A stretch of 64,000 bases of DNA from Cyclobacterium sp. (GCF_014762705.1 NZ_JABURL010000013.1:62001-126000), one strand, 5' to 3'; shown: positions 51,060 to 60,227, numbered from the stretch's first letter. Notes: generated from the letters alone by a model not told the origin. Numbers and translations are program-made.

Positions 51060-52613
51060 ATGGAAAATTTCAAAATATTGTGGGCTGATGATGAGATTGA
51101 CCTCTTAAAACCGCATATCTTATTCCTGGAGCAAAGGGGATATGATATTGTGACCGTAAACAGTGGACTGGATGCGGTGGAAAAGGTAGAAGCGGAAAAT
51201 TATGACGTAGTGTTTCTGGATGAAATGATGCCGGGAATGACTGGCCTGGAAACGCTGCAACAGATCAAAAGCCTGAAACCTCAAATTCCTGTAGTCATGA
51301 TAACCAAGAGTGAGGAGGAGCATATCATGGACGACGCCATTGGGGGTAAGATTGCCGACTACCTGATTAAACCAATAAATCCAAATCAGATTCTGCTATC
51401 TGTAAAAAAAATCCTTCAAAACAAGCAGCTTATCAGCGAGAAGACAAACCTTTCTTATCAGCAGGATTTCAGGAATATCAGTATGGCATATAATGATGCC
51501 ATAGACCATGAAGAATGGGCAGACATCTATAAAAAACTAACCTATTGGGAGTTGGAGATAGATGAAACCGAAAATAAAAGCATGCAGGAGGTATTGGAGA
51601 CGCAAAAAGTTGAAGCCAACGCAAACTTTGCCAGATTCATAAAGGAAAATTACCTGGATTGGTTGAACGTTCCCAATATCAGTAAACCTGTAATGTCTCA
51701 TCAGGTAATGAAGGAACATGTTTTTCCAAAGATAAAGGAAGGCAAGCCTTTATTTTTTATCGTGATAGACAACCTGCGTCTCGATCAATGGGAAATGATT
51801 GAAAATCAACTGGGAGATTATTTTACAGTCAAAGAGGACAAAACCTATTATAGTATTTTGCCTACCACTACTGCTTTTTCCAGAAATGCTTTGTTCAGCG
51901 GATTGATGCCAATGGATATGGCCAAATACCATCCTGATCTTTGGGAAGGAGAGGATACGGATGAAGGGAAAAACAATAACGAAGCGGAATTTTTGAAAGT
52001 GAACCTGAAAAAAAACAGGCTTTCTATTCGTTCAAGCTACCATAAAATATTGCAGACCAATCAGGGAAAAGCTGTTTTGGATCAATTTCCCAATTTGATG
52101 AAAAACGATCTGAATGTATTGGTTTATAATTTCGTGGATATGATGTCACATGCCCGAACAGATATGAAGATGATCCGTGAACTGGCCCCTGATGAGTCGG
52201 CCTATCGATCTCTTACCAATAGTTGGTTTTTACACAGCTCCCTATTTGAACTATTTAAAAAAATCAGTTCGGCGGGTGCGGAGGTAATCGTAACCACTGA
52301 CCACGGTACCAAGCGGGTAAACAAACCCTATAAAATTGTAGGTGATCGAAATGTGACCACAAACCTGAGGTACAAACAAGGGAAAAACCTTAATTTTGAA
52401 TCAGGAAAAGTATTTGAAATCAAAAAACCCGGTGAAGCCAAACTCCCTCAACTGAATATCTCTTCCAGTTATGTGTTCGCTGTGGAAGATTATTTCTTTG
52501 CTTACCCCAACAACTACAATTATTATGTGAATTTCTACAAAGACACCTTTCAACATGGGGGGGTTTCTTTAGAAGAAATGATTATTCCAATAGTGCATTT
52601 ACAGCCAAAATAA
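51060..52613 (+). CDS. porX: PorX-type response regulator with PglZ domain
   Basis: The real start is the ATG at 51060 (MENFKILWADDEID), 53 codons inside the track ORF, whose upstream part shadows the HD gene. The 517-residue protein has a receiver domain (about 1-120, phosphoacceptor Asp54 in VFLDEMMPG) and a C-terminal PglZ/alkaline-phosphatase-like domain. The second domain shows DNLRLDQW, PTTTAFSRNALFSG, MMSHARTDM and TTDHGTKRV metal-site motifs. PorX controls type IX secretion genes with the PorY kinase and SigP, and its PglZ domain has been reported to hydrolyse oligonucleotides. TsaE and ald follow at 7 bases and by overlap. Confidence 0.93.
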   Translation: MENFKILWADDEIDLLKPHILFLEQRGYDIVTVNSGLDAVEKVEAENYDVVFLDEMMPGMTGLETLQQIKSLKPQIPVVMITKSEEEHIMDDAIGGKIADYLIKPINPNQILLSVKKILQNKQLISEKTNLSYQQDFRNISMAYNDAIDHEEWADIYKKLTYWELEIDETENKSMQEVLETQKVEANANFARFIKENYLDWLNVPNISKPVMSHQVMKEHVFPKIKEGKPLFFIVIDNLRLDQWEMIENQLGDYFTVKEDKTYYSILPTTTAFSRNALFSGLMPMDMAKYHPDLWEGEDTDEGKNNNEAEFLKVNLKKNRLSIRSSYHKILQTNQGKAVLDQFPNLMKNDLNVLVYNFVDMMSHARTDMKMIRELAPDESAYRSLTNSWFLHSSLFELFKKISSAGAEVIVTTDHGTKRVNKPYKIVGDRNVTTNLRYKQGKNLNFESGKVFEIKKPGEAKLPQLNISSSYVFAVEDYFFAYPNNYNYYVNFYKDTFQHGGVSLEEMIIPIVHLQPK

Positions 52614-52620
52614 ACGCTTT

Positions 52621-53049
52621 TTGAAAACAATACATTGCAATCATTTAAATGAAATTTCAAATTCCGCAGAATTAATCCTAGATTTATGCAGGGGAATTGA
52701 TGTTTGGGTGTTTAAAGGGGAGATGGGGGCAGGCAAGACCACCTTGATCAAGGCTATCTCGGCCTTACTTGAAGTCAATGACCCGGTAAGTAGTCCCACA
52801 TTTTCAATAGTGAATGAATATGCTAGCAAGGATGCCGGAATGATTTATCACTTTGACTTTTATAGGATTGAAGATCCTATGGAGGCCGTTGAAATAGGTG
52901 TTGAGGAGTATTTTGACAGCGGGCACTATTGTTTTGTAGAATGGGCAGAAAAAATTCCCTCGTTTTTGCCAGATGAATTTGCTTTGATTGAAATTGAAAA
53001 GGGGGAAAAGGAAATGAGAGAAATAAGTGTAAAAATAATCCATCAATGA
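52621..53049 (+). CDS. tsaE: tRNA threonylcarbamoyladenosine biosynthesis protein TsaE
   Basis: The 142-residue ATPase starts at TTG and takes part in the t6A tRNA modification with TsaB and TsaD. The Walker A motif is GEMGAGKTTLIKAI near residue 37, and DPVSSPTFSIVNEYAS and HFDFYRIEDP are further family elements. It lies 7 bases after porX, and its stop overlaps the alanine dehydrogenase ATG by 4 bases. Confidence 0.94.
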   Translation: MKTIHCNHLNEISNSAELILDLCRGIDVWVFKGEMGAGKTTLIKAISALLEVNDPVSSPTFSIVNEYASKDAGMIYHFDFYRIEDPMEAVEIGVEEYFDSGHYCFVEWAEKIPSFLPDEFALIEIEKGEKEMREISVKIIHQ

Positions 53050-54266
53050 TAGGGGGATCAGGATTTTCCGAAATAGCCAGAGAAACGGGAGTGTTCACTC
53101 AAGAGGCTGTAGCCAGGGTGAAAAAAAAAGGTTCGCAGGTTTTGATCGGTATTCCCCGGGAAACGGCGGAGCAGGAAAACAGAGTAGTCCTTACACCTGA
53201 GGCAGTGGGTCTTTTGGTAAATAATGGGCAACGGGTAAAAGTTGAAACAAATGCGGGTATTTTATCCAAGTTTTCTGACAAGGATTATTCCGATGCCGGA
53301 GCATCCGTTGTTTACTCCAGCAAGGAGGTGTTTGATGCAGATGTTGTATTGAAGGTAGAGCCTCCGGTGGCGGAAGAAATAGGCTACATGCGGCAGGGTG
53401 CTTGTCTGATATCGGCACTTCAGCTGGGTAAACAAAAAGCTGCTTTTATTCAACAATTAAACCAGAAGAAGATCACCGCGGTGGCCTTTGAGCACCTTGA
53501 AGATAAAGTAGGTGGGATGCCGGTGGTAAGGGCCATGAGTGAAATAGCAGGTAGTACGGTAATGCTGATTGCAGCTGAATACCTGAGCAGTGTGAGTGAG
53601 GGAAAAGGAATGATTTTGGGAGGAATCACCGGTGTGCCTCCCACCCAGGTGGTCATCATCGGTGCTGGAACAGTTGCCGAGTATGCTGCAAGAACAGCCC
53701 TGGGCCTGGGCGCAAACATCAAAATTTTTGACAACCACATTTATAAATTAAGGCGGATAAAACAAGTATTGGGCCAGCAGGTTTTTACATCAACTATCGA
53801 TAATTATGTTCTGGGACAAGCGCTGAAAGAAGCAGATGTGGTGATTGGAGCCTTAAGGGCTGAAAAGGGTAGACCTAAGTTGGTGGTTTCTGAAGAAATG
53901 GTTTCCCAAATGATGGAAGATAGTATCGTAATCGATGTCAGCATTGATCAGGGAGGCTGCATAGCCACTGCAGAGATGACTAGCCACAATGAACCAGTAT
54001 ATAAGAAGCATGGGGTGATTCATTACTGTGTGCCTAATATTCCCTCAAGGGTATCTAGAACAGCCTCCTACTCCCTCAGCAATATTTTCACACCGATTCT
54101 TTTGCAGATGGCAGATCTGGGTGGCGCAGAAGAAATGATCTTCAATTACAAATGGTTCATGAAGGGGGTTTATACCTATAGGGGTAGCCTGACCAATGCC
54201 CACCTGGGCAGAAAGTTTCAAATGGCTCACAAAGAATTACAGCTTTTGCTGGCAGCAAGATACTAA
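53046..54266 (+). CDS. ald: Alanine dehydrogenase
   Basis: The 406-residue enzyme reversibly deaminates L-alanine to pyruvate with NAD. It has the Ald N-terminal region (IGIPRETAEQENRVVLTPEA), the Rossmann motif VVIIGAGTVAEYAARTA and the catalytic region DQGGCIATAEMTSHNEPVY. The N-terminus is about 30 residues longer than typical, but the ATG at 53046 overlaps the tsaE stop, which supports it. A later start would leave a gap. It ends before a hairpin shared with the convergent receiver gene. Confidence 0.93.
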   Translation: MIGGSGFSEIARETGVFTQEAVARVKKKGSQVLIGIPRETAEQENRVVLTPEAVGLLVNNGQRVKVETNAGILSKFSDKDYSDAGASVVYSSKEVFDADVVLKVEPPVAEEIGYMRQGACLISALQLGKQKAAFIQQLNQKKITAVAFEHLEDKVGGMPVVRAMSEIAGSTVMLIAAEYLSSVSEGKGMILGGITGVPPTQVVIIGAGTVAEYAARTALGLGANIKIFDNHIYKLRRIKQVLGQQVFTSTIDNYVLGQALKEADVVIGALRAEKGRPKLVVSEEMVSQMMEDSIVIDVSIDQGGCIATAEMTSHNEPVYKKHGVIHYCVPNIPSRVSRTASYSLSNIFTPILLQMADLGGAEEMIFNYKWFMKGVYTYRGSLTNAHLGRKFQMAHKELQLLLAARY

Positions 54267-54274
54267 AGGAAAAA

Positions 54275-54303
54275 TCCTCAGGAAAGCAGGTTTTGCCTGA
54301 GGA
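54275..54303. terminator. Terminator-like hairpin between ald and the receiver gene
   Basis: The arms tcctcagg (54275-54282) and cctgagga (54296-54303) pair perfectly around a 13-base loop. It lies between two convergent genes and overlaps the end of the receiver gene. Confidence 0.5.
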
Positions 54304-54742
54304 GAAACTCCAGTTGATCATTGGCTTTCAGTAAACTATCTGTAAGTTGTTTGTTCTCCCTTCTCAGGGAGTACACTTCAAAAGCATTTTTCACTACCGT
54401 TCTTAGGTAATCTTCTTCCCAGGGCTTGGTCAGGTAATGGTAAACCTTACCTTTATTGATGGCATCTATCACAGCCTGAATATCGGTATATCCGGTAAGT
54501 AAAATCCTCATCGGATCAGGGTGCATGGGTATGATAGACTCCAAAAAATCCACTCCATTTTCCTTGGGCATCCTTTGATCTGTAATAATGATGTCTATAT
54601 CTTCCTGGAGCAAAATATCCCTTCCCTCGTCAGCAGATTCAGCCATAAATATTTTGTAATCCCTCCTAAAAGTAGCTTTAAAAGCTTTAAGGTTATTGAC
54701 TTCATCATCTACATAAAGTATCCTAATCTTATCTTTTTCCAT
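54278..54742 (-). CDS. Stand-alone receiver-domain response regulator
   Basis: The 154-residue protein has a receiver domain with the acidic pocket VDDE, the phosphoacceptor Asp55 in IIITDQRMP and Lys106 in YLTKPWEE. A C-terminal helix (LRRENKQLTDSLLKANDQLE) follows, but no output domain. It resembles the REC domain of the 58.9 kb gene closely (ILLTGYTDIQAVIDAINKGK against ILLTGYSDISSVIDAINRGE). It is divergent from the ThiF-type gene and may serve as a phosphate shuttle or target for the nearby kinases. Confidence 0.88.
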   Translation of the reverse strand: MEKDKIRILYVDDEVNNLKAFKATFRRDYKIFMAESADEGRDILLQEDIDIIITDQRMPKENGVDFLESIIPMHPDPMRILLTGYTDIQAVIDAINKGKVYHYLTKPWEEDYLRTVVKNAFEVYSLRRENKQLTDSLLKANDQLEFLLRQNLLS

Positions 54743-54932
54743 GCCTTAAATATCGTAATAACCTATTGATTTGTTAAGAATAAGAAATTGAATTTTAATT
54801 TTAAATAAAATATCGTTCTTTTTCAATTAATATTCATTAGTTTAATCGTATTATATTTATATTCAAAAGTTTATTTTATAAATTAAAGAATTAAACCTTA
54901 AATACAAAAAAAAATATAATAAATTAATTCTG

Positions 54933-54940
54933 TATTTTTG
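54933..54940 (+). promoter_or_regulatory. TAnnTTTG -7 box upstream of the ThiF-type gene
   Basis: The tatttttg box lies 63 bases before the ATG at 55004 in a very AT-rich divergent intergenic region. No clear -33 ttg is at the usual distance, so the call is tentative. Confidence 0.35.
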
Positions 54941-55003
54941 ATTGTTTATTACTACAAAAATATAACTTTACCCATATTATAACCTTTTTTAGGCAGTAAA
55001 ATT

Positions 55004-56113
55004 ATGGAAAACTCAAATAAAAAATCTGAGTTTATGCATCCCTACAAACCCTTAATCTTTTCTCCTTATGTTCAGGAGGATATGGATACAATGGGAAAAT
55101 TGAAGGACACAGGTAAAGTTCTGTTTTTCGACACTTTTGAACTTCAATTGACGGAGCTCATTAAAATGGAAAACCCAAAAAGAAAACTATCTTTAGAGGA
55201 GTTGTCGGAAAAAAAAGCAGATTATTACACCGCATCTGAAAAAAATGCCTCTGAAAATGGCAATTGGGTCTATTATCCCTGGAGAAATACCGTGGTCAGA
55301 ATTTTGGAGGAAAAAGATTTCATCAGGTTGCGAACAGTCAGGAACCAGTACAAGATCACCCTGAAGGAACAGGAGCAGCTACAAAAACAGGTGATTGGGG
55401 TGATCGGGCTTTCTGTTGGTCAAAGTGTTGCATTGAGTTTGGCCATGGAAAGGTGCTTTGGCGAGCTTAGGATAGCAGATTTTGACACGCTGGACTTAAG
55501 CAACATGAATAGAATAAGAACGGGTTTATTTAACCTTGGTCTTAAGAAAACCTGGATTGTTGCCAGAGAAATTGCCGAAATTGATCCCTATCTGAAAGTA
55601 ACACTGTACGATGAAGGTACTACTGAGGCCAACATTGATGACTTCCTGACTAAAGGAGGCAAGATGGATCTACTGATTGAGGAATGCGACAGTTTACAGA
55701 TAAAAATTTTAAGCAGGATAAAGGCCAGAAGCTCAGGTATACCTGTGATGATGGATACCAGCGATAGGGGTATGATGGATATTGAAAGGTTTGATCTGGA
55801 GCCTGAAAGACCCATTTTCCATGGATTGTTGTCGGACTATGGAGAAGAAAGGGAATTATTGAAGATGCTTCCGGAAAAGGGAAGGGAAATAATGATTTCA
55901 CTATTGGAGTTTGAAAAATTGTCTGATAGGGTTAAATACAGTTTTGGGGAACTAGGTAAAACCATAACCTCATGGCCACAGTTGGCATCCTCTGTTTTAC
56001 TGGGGGGGGCGGCCTGTTGCCATTACGCCAGAATGTTACTTCTAGGCCAGGAGGTAAAATCCGGCAGATTTTATGTTGATTTGGACAAGATACTCAATTT
56101 GAATGAAAGTTAG
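55004..56113 (+). CDS. ThiF/E1-like adenylyltransferase, Rv1355c-like domain
   Basis: The 369-residue soluble protein has an E1/ThiF Rossmann core around residues 130-260: the nucleotide loop VIGVIGLSVGQSVALSLA, the metal and arginine region RIADFDTLDLSNMNRIR and an EECDS that replaces the usual DxTDN. YYPWRNTVVRILEE precedes the core. From memory the pattern resembles the ThiF part of Rv1355c-family proteins, but here no nitroreductase domain follows. ThiF enzymes adenylate a C-terminal glycine or a small acid; neither partner is evident. No clear catalytic cysteine is in the core. The gene overlaps the next one by 11 bases. Confidence 0.82.
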   Translation: MENSNKKSEFMHPYKPLIFSPYVQEDMDTMGKLKDTGKVLFFDTFELQLTELIKMENPKRKLSLEELSEKKADYYTASEKNASENGNWVYYPWRNTVVRILEEKDFIRLRTVRNQYKITLKEQEQLQKQVIGVIGLSVGQSVALSLAMERCFGELRIADFDTLDLSNMNRIRTGLFNLGLKKTWIVAREIAEIDPYLKVTLYDEGTTEANIDDFLTKGGKMDLLIEECDSLQIKILSRIKARSSGIPVMMDTSDRGMMDIERFDLEPERPIFHGLLSDYGEERELLKMLPEKGREIMISLLEFEKLSDRVKYSFGELGKTITSWPQLASSVLLGGAACCHYARMLLLGQEVKSGRFYVDLDKILNLNES

Positions 56114-56804
56114 AGTTAGGATAGTTAGGGCAATTGATGATATTGATGCCACGGAAAAGTATATTTATGGCCACCATAAGGTATTGGAATCTTATGGTAT
56201 TACGAAAGTGACTTCTGCGGACCGTTCCTGGGCTCTTAATCCCCATGTATACCTGATACTCTTTGAGTCAATAGAGGATTTGAGAATTTTAGGTGGAGGA
56301 AGAATACAGCTCAGAACCGAAAATTTCCCCCTTCCTTTTGAGCTGGCCATAAAAGAAATAGATCCAAAAATTATGGATTATATGGCTGATTTTAAGGATC
56401 TTGAAGTAGCTGAATATTGTGGGCTTTGGAACAGTAGGGAAGTAGCGGGTTATGGGATAGGAAGTATTTATTTGGTACGGGTAGGTATAGCTATATTGCC
56501 CCAGTTGAATTTAAAAAAGCTTTTTGGATTAAGTTCCCCGGTGACATTAAGTATTTCCAAGAGTGTAGGATACCAGGTAATTTCGGTTTTAGGGGATAAT
56601 GGTTCGTTTTATTATCCCAAGGAAGGGCTGATTGCCACTGCTTTGGAAATAAATGATATCAAAGAACTCTCACATGCTCAAATGGCTGAAAGAGACTATA
56701 TTTTTGAGCTGAGGAAAAAAATCAATTTCAACACCGTAGAAAGTGGTCCTAAAGGAGAAATGGAATTGCAATTTGAACTTCAAATACCTAAACCTGATAA
56801 ATGA
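56103..56804 (+). CDS. GNAT/autoinducer-synthase-like putative N-acyltransferase
   Basis: I do not recognise a named family with certainty. The 233-residue protein shows a layout reminiscent of LuxI/FeeM-type GNAT acyltransferases: an N-terminal region HHKVLESYGITKVTSADRSW, a hydrophobic strand VYLILFESIE followed by ILGGGRIQLRTE, and then AEYCGLWNSREVAGYGIGSI, which resembles the acyl-CoA-binding SRxxxGxG region. No membrane segments are present. If correct, it would transfer an acyl group to an amino-acid-like substrate. It overlaps the ThiF gene by 11 bases and the kinase gene by 4 bases, so all are coupled. Confidence 0.55.
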   Translation: MKVRVRIVRAIDDIDATEKYIYGHHKVLESYGITKVTSADRSWALNPHVYLILFESIEDLRILGGGRIQLRTENFPLPFELAIKEIDPKIMDYMADFKDLEVAEYCGLWNSREVAGYGIGSIYLVRVGIAILPQLNLKKLFGLSSPVTLSISKSVGYQVISVLGDNGSFYYPKEGLIATALEINDIKELSHAQMAERDYIFELRKKINFNTVESGPKGEMELQFELQIPKPDK

Positions 56805-58933
56805 AAAACTTTTATACGTATTTAAGAAGCATAGGCTTGTCCTTGTTTTTGATTTTATTTGTCACCCTGCCCATCATTTACTATTTAGGTATTTTCAGTC
56901 AGGATGAAGGGCTGAGGTTTGAAAAATACGCCTATTTTGTTTCTGATAAAAATATTGGAACTGAAACTTTGAAATTGGATCAATTTCAAAATGAAGCCTA
57001 TCAAAAAATTGATCTGGGTGTTATTGATGAGAATTTGTATGTCAAAGTTGATTTGGAGGATTTAAATGGGTTGGTAAAGGACAGCCTTTACATTGTGGAA
57101 ATAAGCAACCCTTCTTTCAGGGAAGTAGAACTGATGAGATATGATGGTTCAGGGAATTTGGTTTCCAAACAAACTTCCGGAACGGCTTTTTCCAAAACCA
57201 ACCCATTAAAGAACCCCAATCCTTTTTTCAGACTCAGGATGGAGGAACCCTACAGCTCCATATTGGTTTTCAGAATCATGTCGAATGTTCCCCTGGAATT
57301 TGATGCTGCCATATCTCCTTCTGATTCCTTTTTTCAAAACTACAGCCTGAGACTGATAATAATCAGTTCTTATTTCGGAATAATGATTGCCTTATTCCTC
57401 TATAATTTTATACTTTATTTTTCGGTAAAGGACAAAGTATATCTTTTTTATTGCTTTTATATTCTTTTCATCGCTTTGGCCCAACTTTCCCTTTCGGGAT
57501 ATTCTTACTTTTTCCTGATGGAAAACGCTTACCTATATGAAGTGAGCATCATTGGCTTTACCACGCTTTCAAGCATTTTTGTGATTCCTTTCATCCAGTT
57601 ATTTTTAAAAACCAAAGTATACGTTCCCAAATACGATCAATGGCTTTACCTTATCCCCGTATCCTATTTTGTTACCCTGATATTCAGGATTTCCGGTTTT
57701 GTGGAGTTGAGTTATTCCTTGACAGATTTGAATGGAATGATTTTAGCGATTTGCTTTTTCACGATAGGAATCATAGCAGCGAGAAAAGGCTACAGATCGG
57801 CTTATTTTTTCCTATTGGCATGGAGTTTTTTATTGTTTGGGTTAGTGGTCTACATATTGCACAATCAGCGGATTATTGATCTGGGATCCTATGCCAACTT
57901 CCCTCTTTTGGCGGGCACGGCTATTGAAGCATTATTGCTTTCCTTTGCTTTGGCCGACAAGATCAATATATTGAAAAAAGAAAAGGAAAAGGAGCAATTG
58001 GATAAACTGGAAGCCCTTAAAGAAAATGAAAGGCTGATAAAAGAGCAGAATTTATATTTGGAAGAAATGGTCAAATCAAGGACAGAAGAGCTTGAAATGA
58101 CATTGAAAAATCTTCAGAATACACAAACTCAACTTGTCAACCAAGAAAAGATGGCTTCATTGGGTCAGTTAACTGCAGGGATTGCACACGAAATCAATAA
58201 CCCGATTAACTTTGTCAGCTCCAATATCTCACCGCTTAAGAGAGACCTAAATGATATACGTGAATTGATGGAAGTATATAGGGAGAAGGGGAAAGAGGAA
58301 TTTTCTGAAGAAAGTAAATCCGAAATCTCCGACCTGGAAGAAGACATAGAGATTGATTATTTATTGGAGGAAGTTGAGCAATTGCTTAATGGAATGGAGG
58401 ATGGTGCCAAGAGGACAGTAGAGATCGTCCGCGGTCTGAAATTATTTTCAAGGGTAGATGAACAAGATGTCAAGGAAGTTGATATTCATGATGGGATAGA
58501 CAGCACACTGATCTTGCTCAACAGTACCATGTCCGGGAAAATTAAATTAACCAAAAATTATGGGTCCATTCCTCAGGTTGAATGCCTTGCGGGGAAAATG
58601 AATCAGGTATTTATGAATATCATCAGCAATGCCATTCATGCACTTTTGGATCACCCAATGGAGGGAAGAGAACCTGAATTGACAATCACTACCTCTTTTC
58701 AAAATGAAAGGGTGGTAATTAAGATTGGAGACAATGGACCGGGCATGCCGGCACAAGTTCGGGAAAAGATTTTTGAACCTTTTTTTACAACCAAACCAGT
58801 TGGTAAAGGCACCGGACTGGGATTATCCATTGTTTATACGATTATTGAAAACCATAAAGGGAATATTAAAGTTGACTCGGAAGAAAAAATAGGTACTACT
58901 TTTACCATTGAATTACCGACCAATCAAAATTAA
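56801..58933 (+). CDS. 7TMR-DISM membrane sensor histidine kinase
   Basis: The 710-residue kinase has an N-terminal membrane segment (11-32), a periplasmic domain (about 33-180) of the DISM type, seven membrane segments between about 185 and 388, and a coiled coil (390-450). The phosphorylatable His463 lies in [15 protein letters not shown]. The HATPase domain has [15 protein letters not shown] (N box), [11 protein letters not shown] (G1), [11 protein letters not shown] and [12 protein letters not shown] (G2). DISM sensors are thought to sense small molecules or carbohydrates. It starts with a 4-base overlap with the acyltransferase-like gene and ends 6 bases before the next kinase gene. Confidence 0.93.
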   Translation: MKNFYTYLRSIGLSLFLILFVTLPIIYYLGIFSQDEGLRFEKYAYFVSDKNIGTETLKLDQFQNEAYQKIDLGVIDENLYVKVDLEDLNGLVKDSLYIVEISNPSFREVELMRYDGSGNLVSKQTSGTAFSKTNPLKNPNPFFRLRMEEPYSSILVFRIMSNVPLEFDAAISPSDSFFQNYSLRLIIISSYFGIMIALFLYNFILYFSVKDKVYLFYCFYILFIALAQLSLSGYSYFFLMENAYLYEVSIIGFTTLSSIFVIPFIQLFLKTKVYVPKYDQWLYLIPVSYFVTLIFRISGFVELSYSLTDLNGMILAICFFTIGIIAARKGYRSAYFFLLAWSFLLFGLVVYILHNQRIIDLGSYANFPLLAGTAIEALLLSFALADKINILKKEKEKEQLDKLEALKENERLIKEQNLYLEEMVKSRTEELEMTLKNLQNTQTQLVNQEKMASLGQLTAGIAHEINNPINFVSSNISPLKRDLNDIRELMEVYREKGKEEFSEESKSEISDLEEDIEIDYLLEEVEQLLNGMEDGAKRTVEIVRGLKLFSRVDEQDVKEVDIHDGIDSTLILLNSTMSGKIKLTKNYGSIPQVECLAGKMNQVFMNIISNAIHALLDHPMEGREPELTITTSFQNERVVIKIGDNGPGMPAQVREKIFEPFFTTKPVGKGTGLGLSIVYTIIENHKGNIKVDSEEKIGTTFTIELPTNQN

Positions 58934-58939
58934 CAGCTA

Positions 58940-60028
58940 ATGACAAAGAAAATCAATGTGCTGTACATAGATGATGAGGATAACAACCTCAATTCTTTTA
59001 AGGCTGCATTGCGTAGGGATTTTAAGGTTCATACTGCTTTGGATGCAGAGGAAGGATTGAAGATAGCTGAAACCAGAGAATTCGAAGTTGTTATTGCCGA
59101 CCAGAGAATGCCTGGCATTACCGGGGTGGAGTTTTTTGAAAGGTTAGTGAAAATTAACCCGGACCCCATCCGTATTTTGCTTACAGGGTACTCTGATATT
59201 TCAAGTGTAATTGATGCCATCAACAGGGGAGAGGTTTATCGTTTTATTGATAAGCCATGGAATCTTGAGCAGATCAAAAATGCCGTCATCAATGCAGCAG
59301 AAATATACTATGCGAGAAAGGAACTGAAAGAAAAAAATGAGCGGCTGGAAAAACTGCATTCTGAAATGAACCAGTTTGTTTACAGTTTATCTCATGAACT
59401 AAGAGGGCCCTTGATGAGTATTTCAGGTATATCAAAACTCGCTAAAATGGAAGTTAATGAGCCTGGAATCGTAGAGTATTTTGAGATGATTGATTCGGCG
59501 ACTCTCAAACTCGATGATTTTATTTATAAAATGCTTGATTTTTACAGGTCCACAAAAATTGAAAACAAAATAGTTTCCATCGATTTTAAGGGGATTTTTG
59601 ATCAATTGATGAAGGATTATCAACTTAAATGGGATTTGAGTGAAATTGAGCTGAGTTTTGATATTTCCCAGGAAGAACCCTTTTATTCTGATGAATCGAA
59701 AATCCGTGTAATCCTCAATAACCTTTTTAGTAATGCGTATAAGTTTCAGAAAGAAAATGGCAAGCGGTGGATCCACATATGCATAAAAGTCAGCCGAAAT
59801 AAGGCTTATTTGGAGTTAGCTGATAATGGTATTGGAATAGAGGAAAAACATCAGTCGGATGTGTTTAATCTTTTTCACAGGGCTACCCAAAGGAATGTGG
59901 GGTCGGGACTTGGTCTGTACATGGTCAAAGAATCGGTAGAACAGCTGAAGGGGAATGTAGTATTGAAATCAGATGTAGGGAAAGGGACTTCTGTACAGGT
60001 GCACCTGCCTGATTTGAATAATAATTAG
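58940..60028 (+). CDS. Receiver-histidine kinase hybrid protein
   Basis: The 362-residue protein has an N-terminal receiver domain (1-120; Asp54 in VIADQRMPG, Lys105 in FIDKPWN), a short coiled coil, a HisKA domain with His152 in VYSLSHELRGPLMSISG and a HATPase domain (LADNGIGIEEKHQSD, GSGLGLYMVKES). No membrane segment is present. A receiver before the kinase suggests that phosphorylation by the upstream DISM kinase tunes its activity. The receiver is close in sequence to that of the stand-alone regulator at 54.3 kb. It lies 6 bases after the DISM kinase stop. Confidence 0.93.
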   Translation: MTKKINVLYIDDEDNNLNSFKAALRRDFKVHTALDAEEGLKIAETREFEVVIADQRMPGITGVEFFERLVKINPDPIRILLTGYSDISSVIDAINRGEVYRFIDKPWNLEQIKNAVINAAEIYYARKELKEKNERLEKLHSEMNQFVYSLSHELRGPLMSISGISKLAKMEVNEPGIVEYFEMIDSATLKLDDFIYKMLDFYRSTKIENKIVSIDFKGIFDQLMKDYQLKWDLSEIELSFDISQEEPFYSDESKIRVILNNLFSNAYKFQKENGKRWIHICIKVSRNKAYLELADNGIGIEEKHQSDVFNLFHRATQRNVGSGLGLYMVKESVEQLKGNVVLKSDVGKGTSVQVHLPDLNNN

Positions 60029-60227
60029 CCTGTTATTTTTTATCCACAACCTGCGAAAACCGGCCTTTTAGTTTTATTTTTCTATAGCCCTTATTTAATT
60101 GTCTGATTCATGAATTCCGGTGACTTGGCTAATTTGAGATGTGCCAAAAATTTCTTTTTTTCCTTTGTTCAGATATAAAATGGAGGTAATTTGCACTTCA
60201 ATTAATAGTAATTAAAATGTTTTTTAT

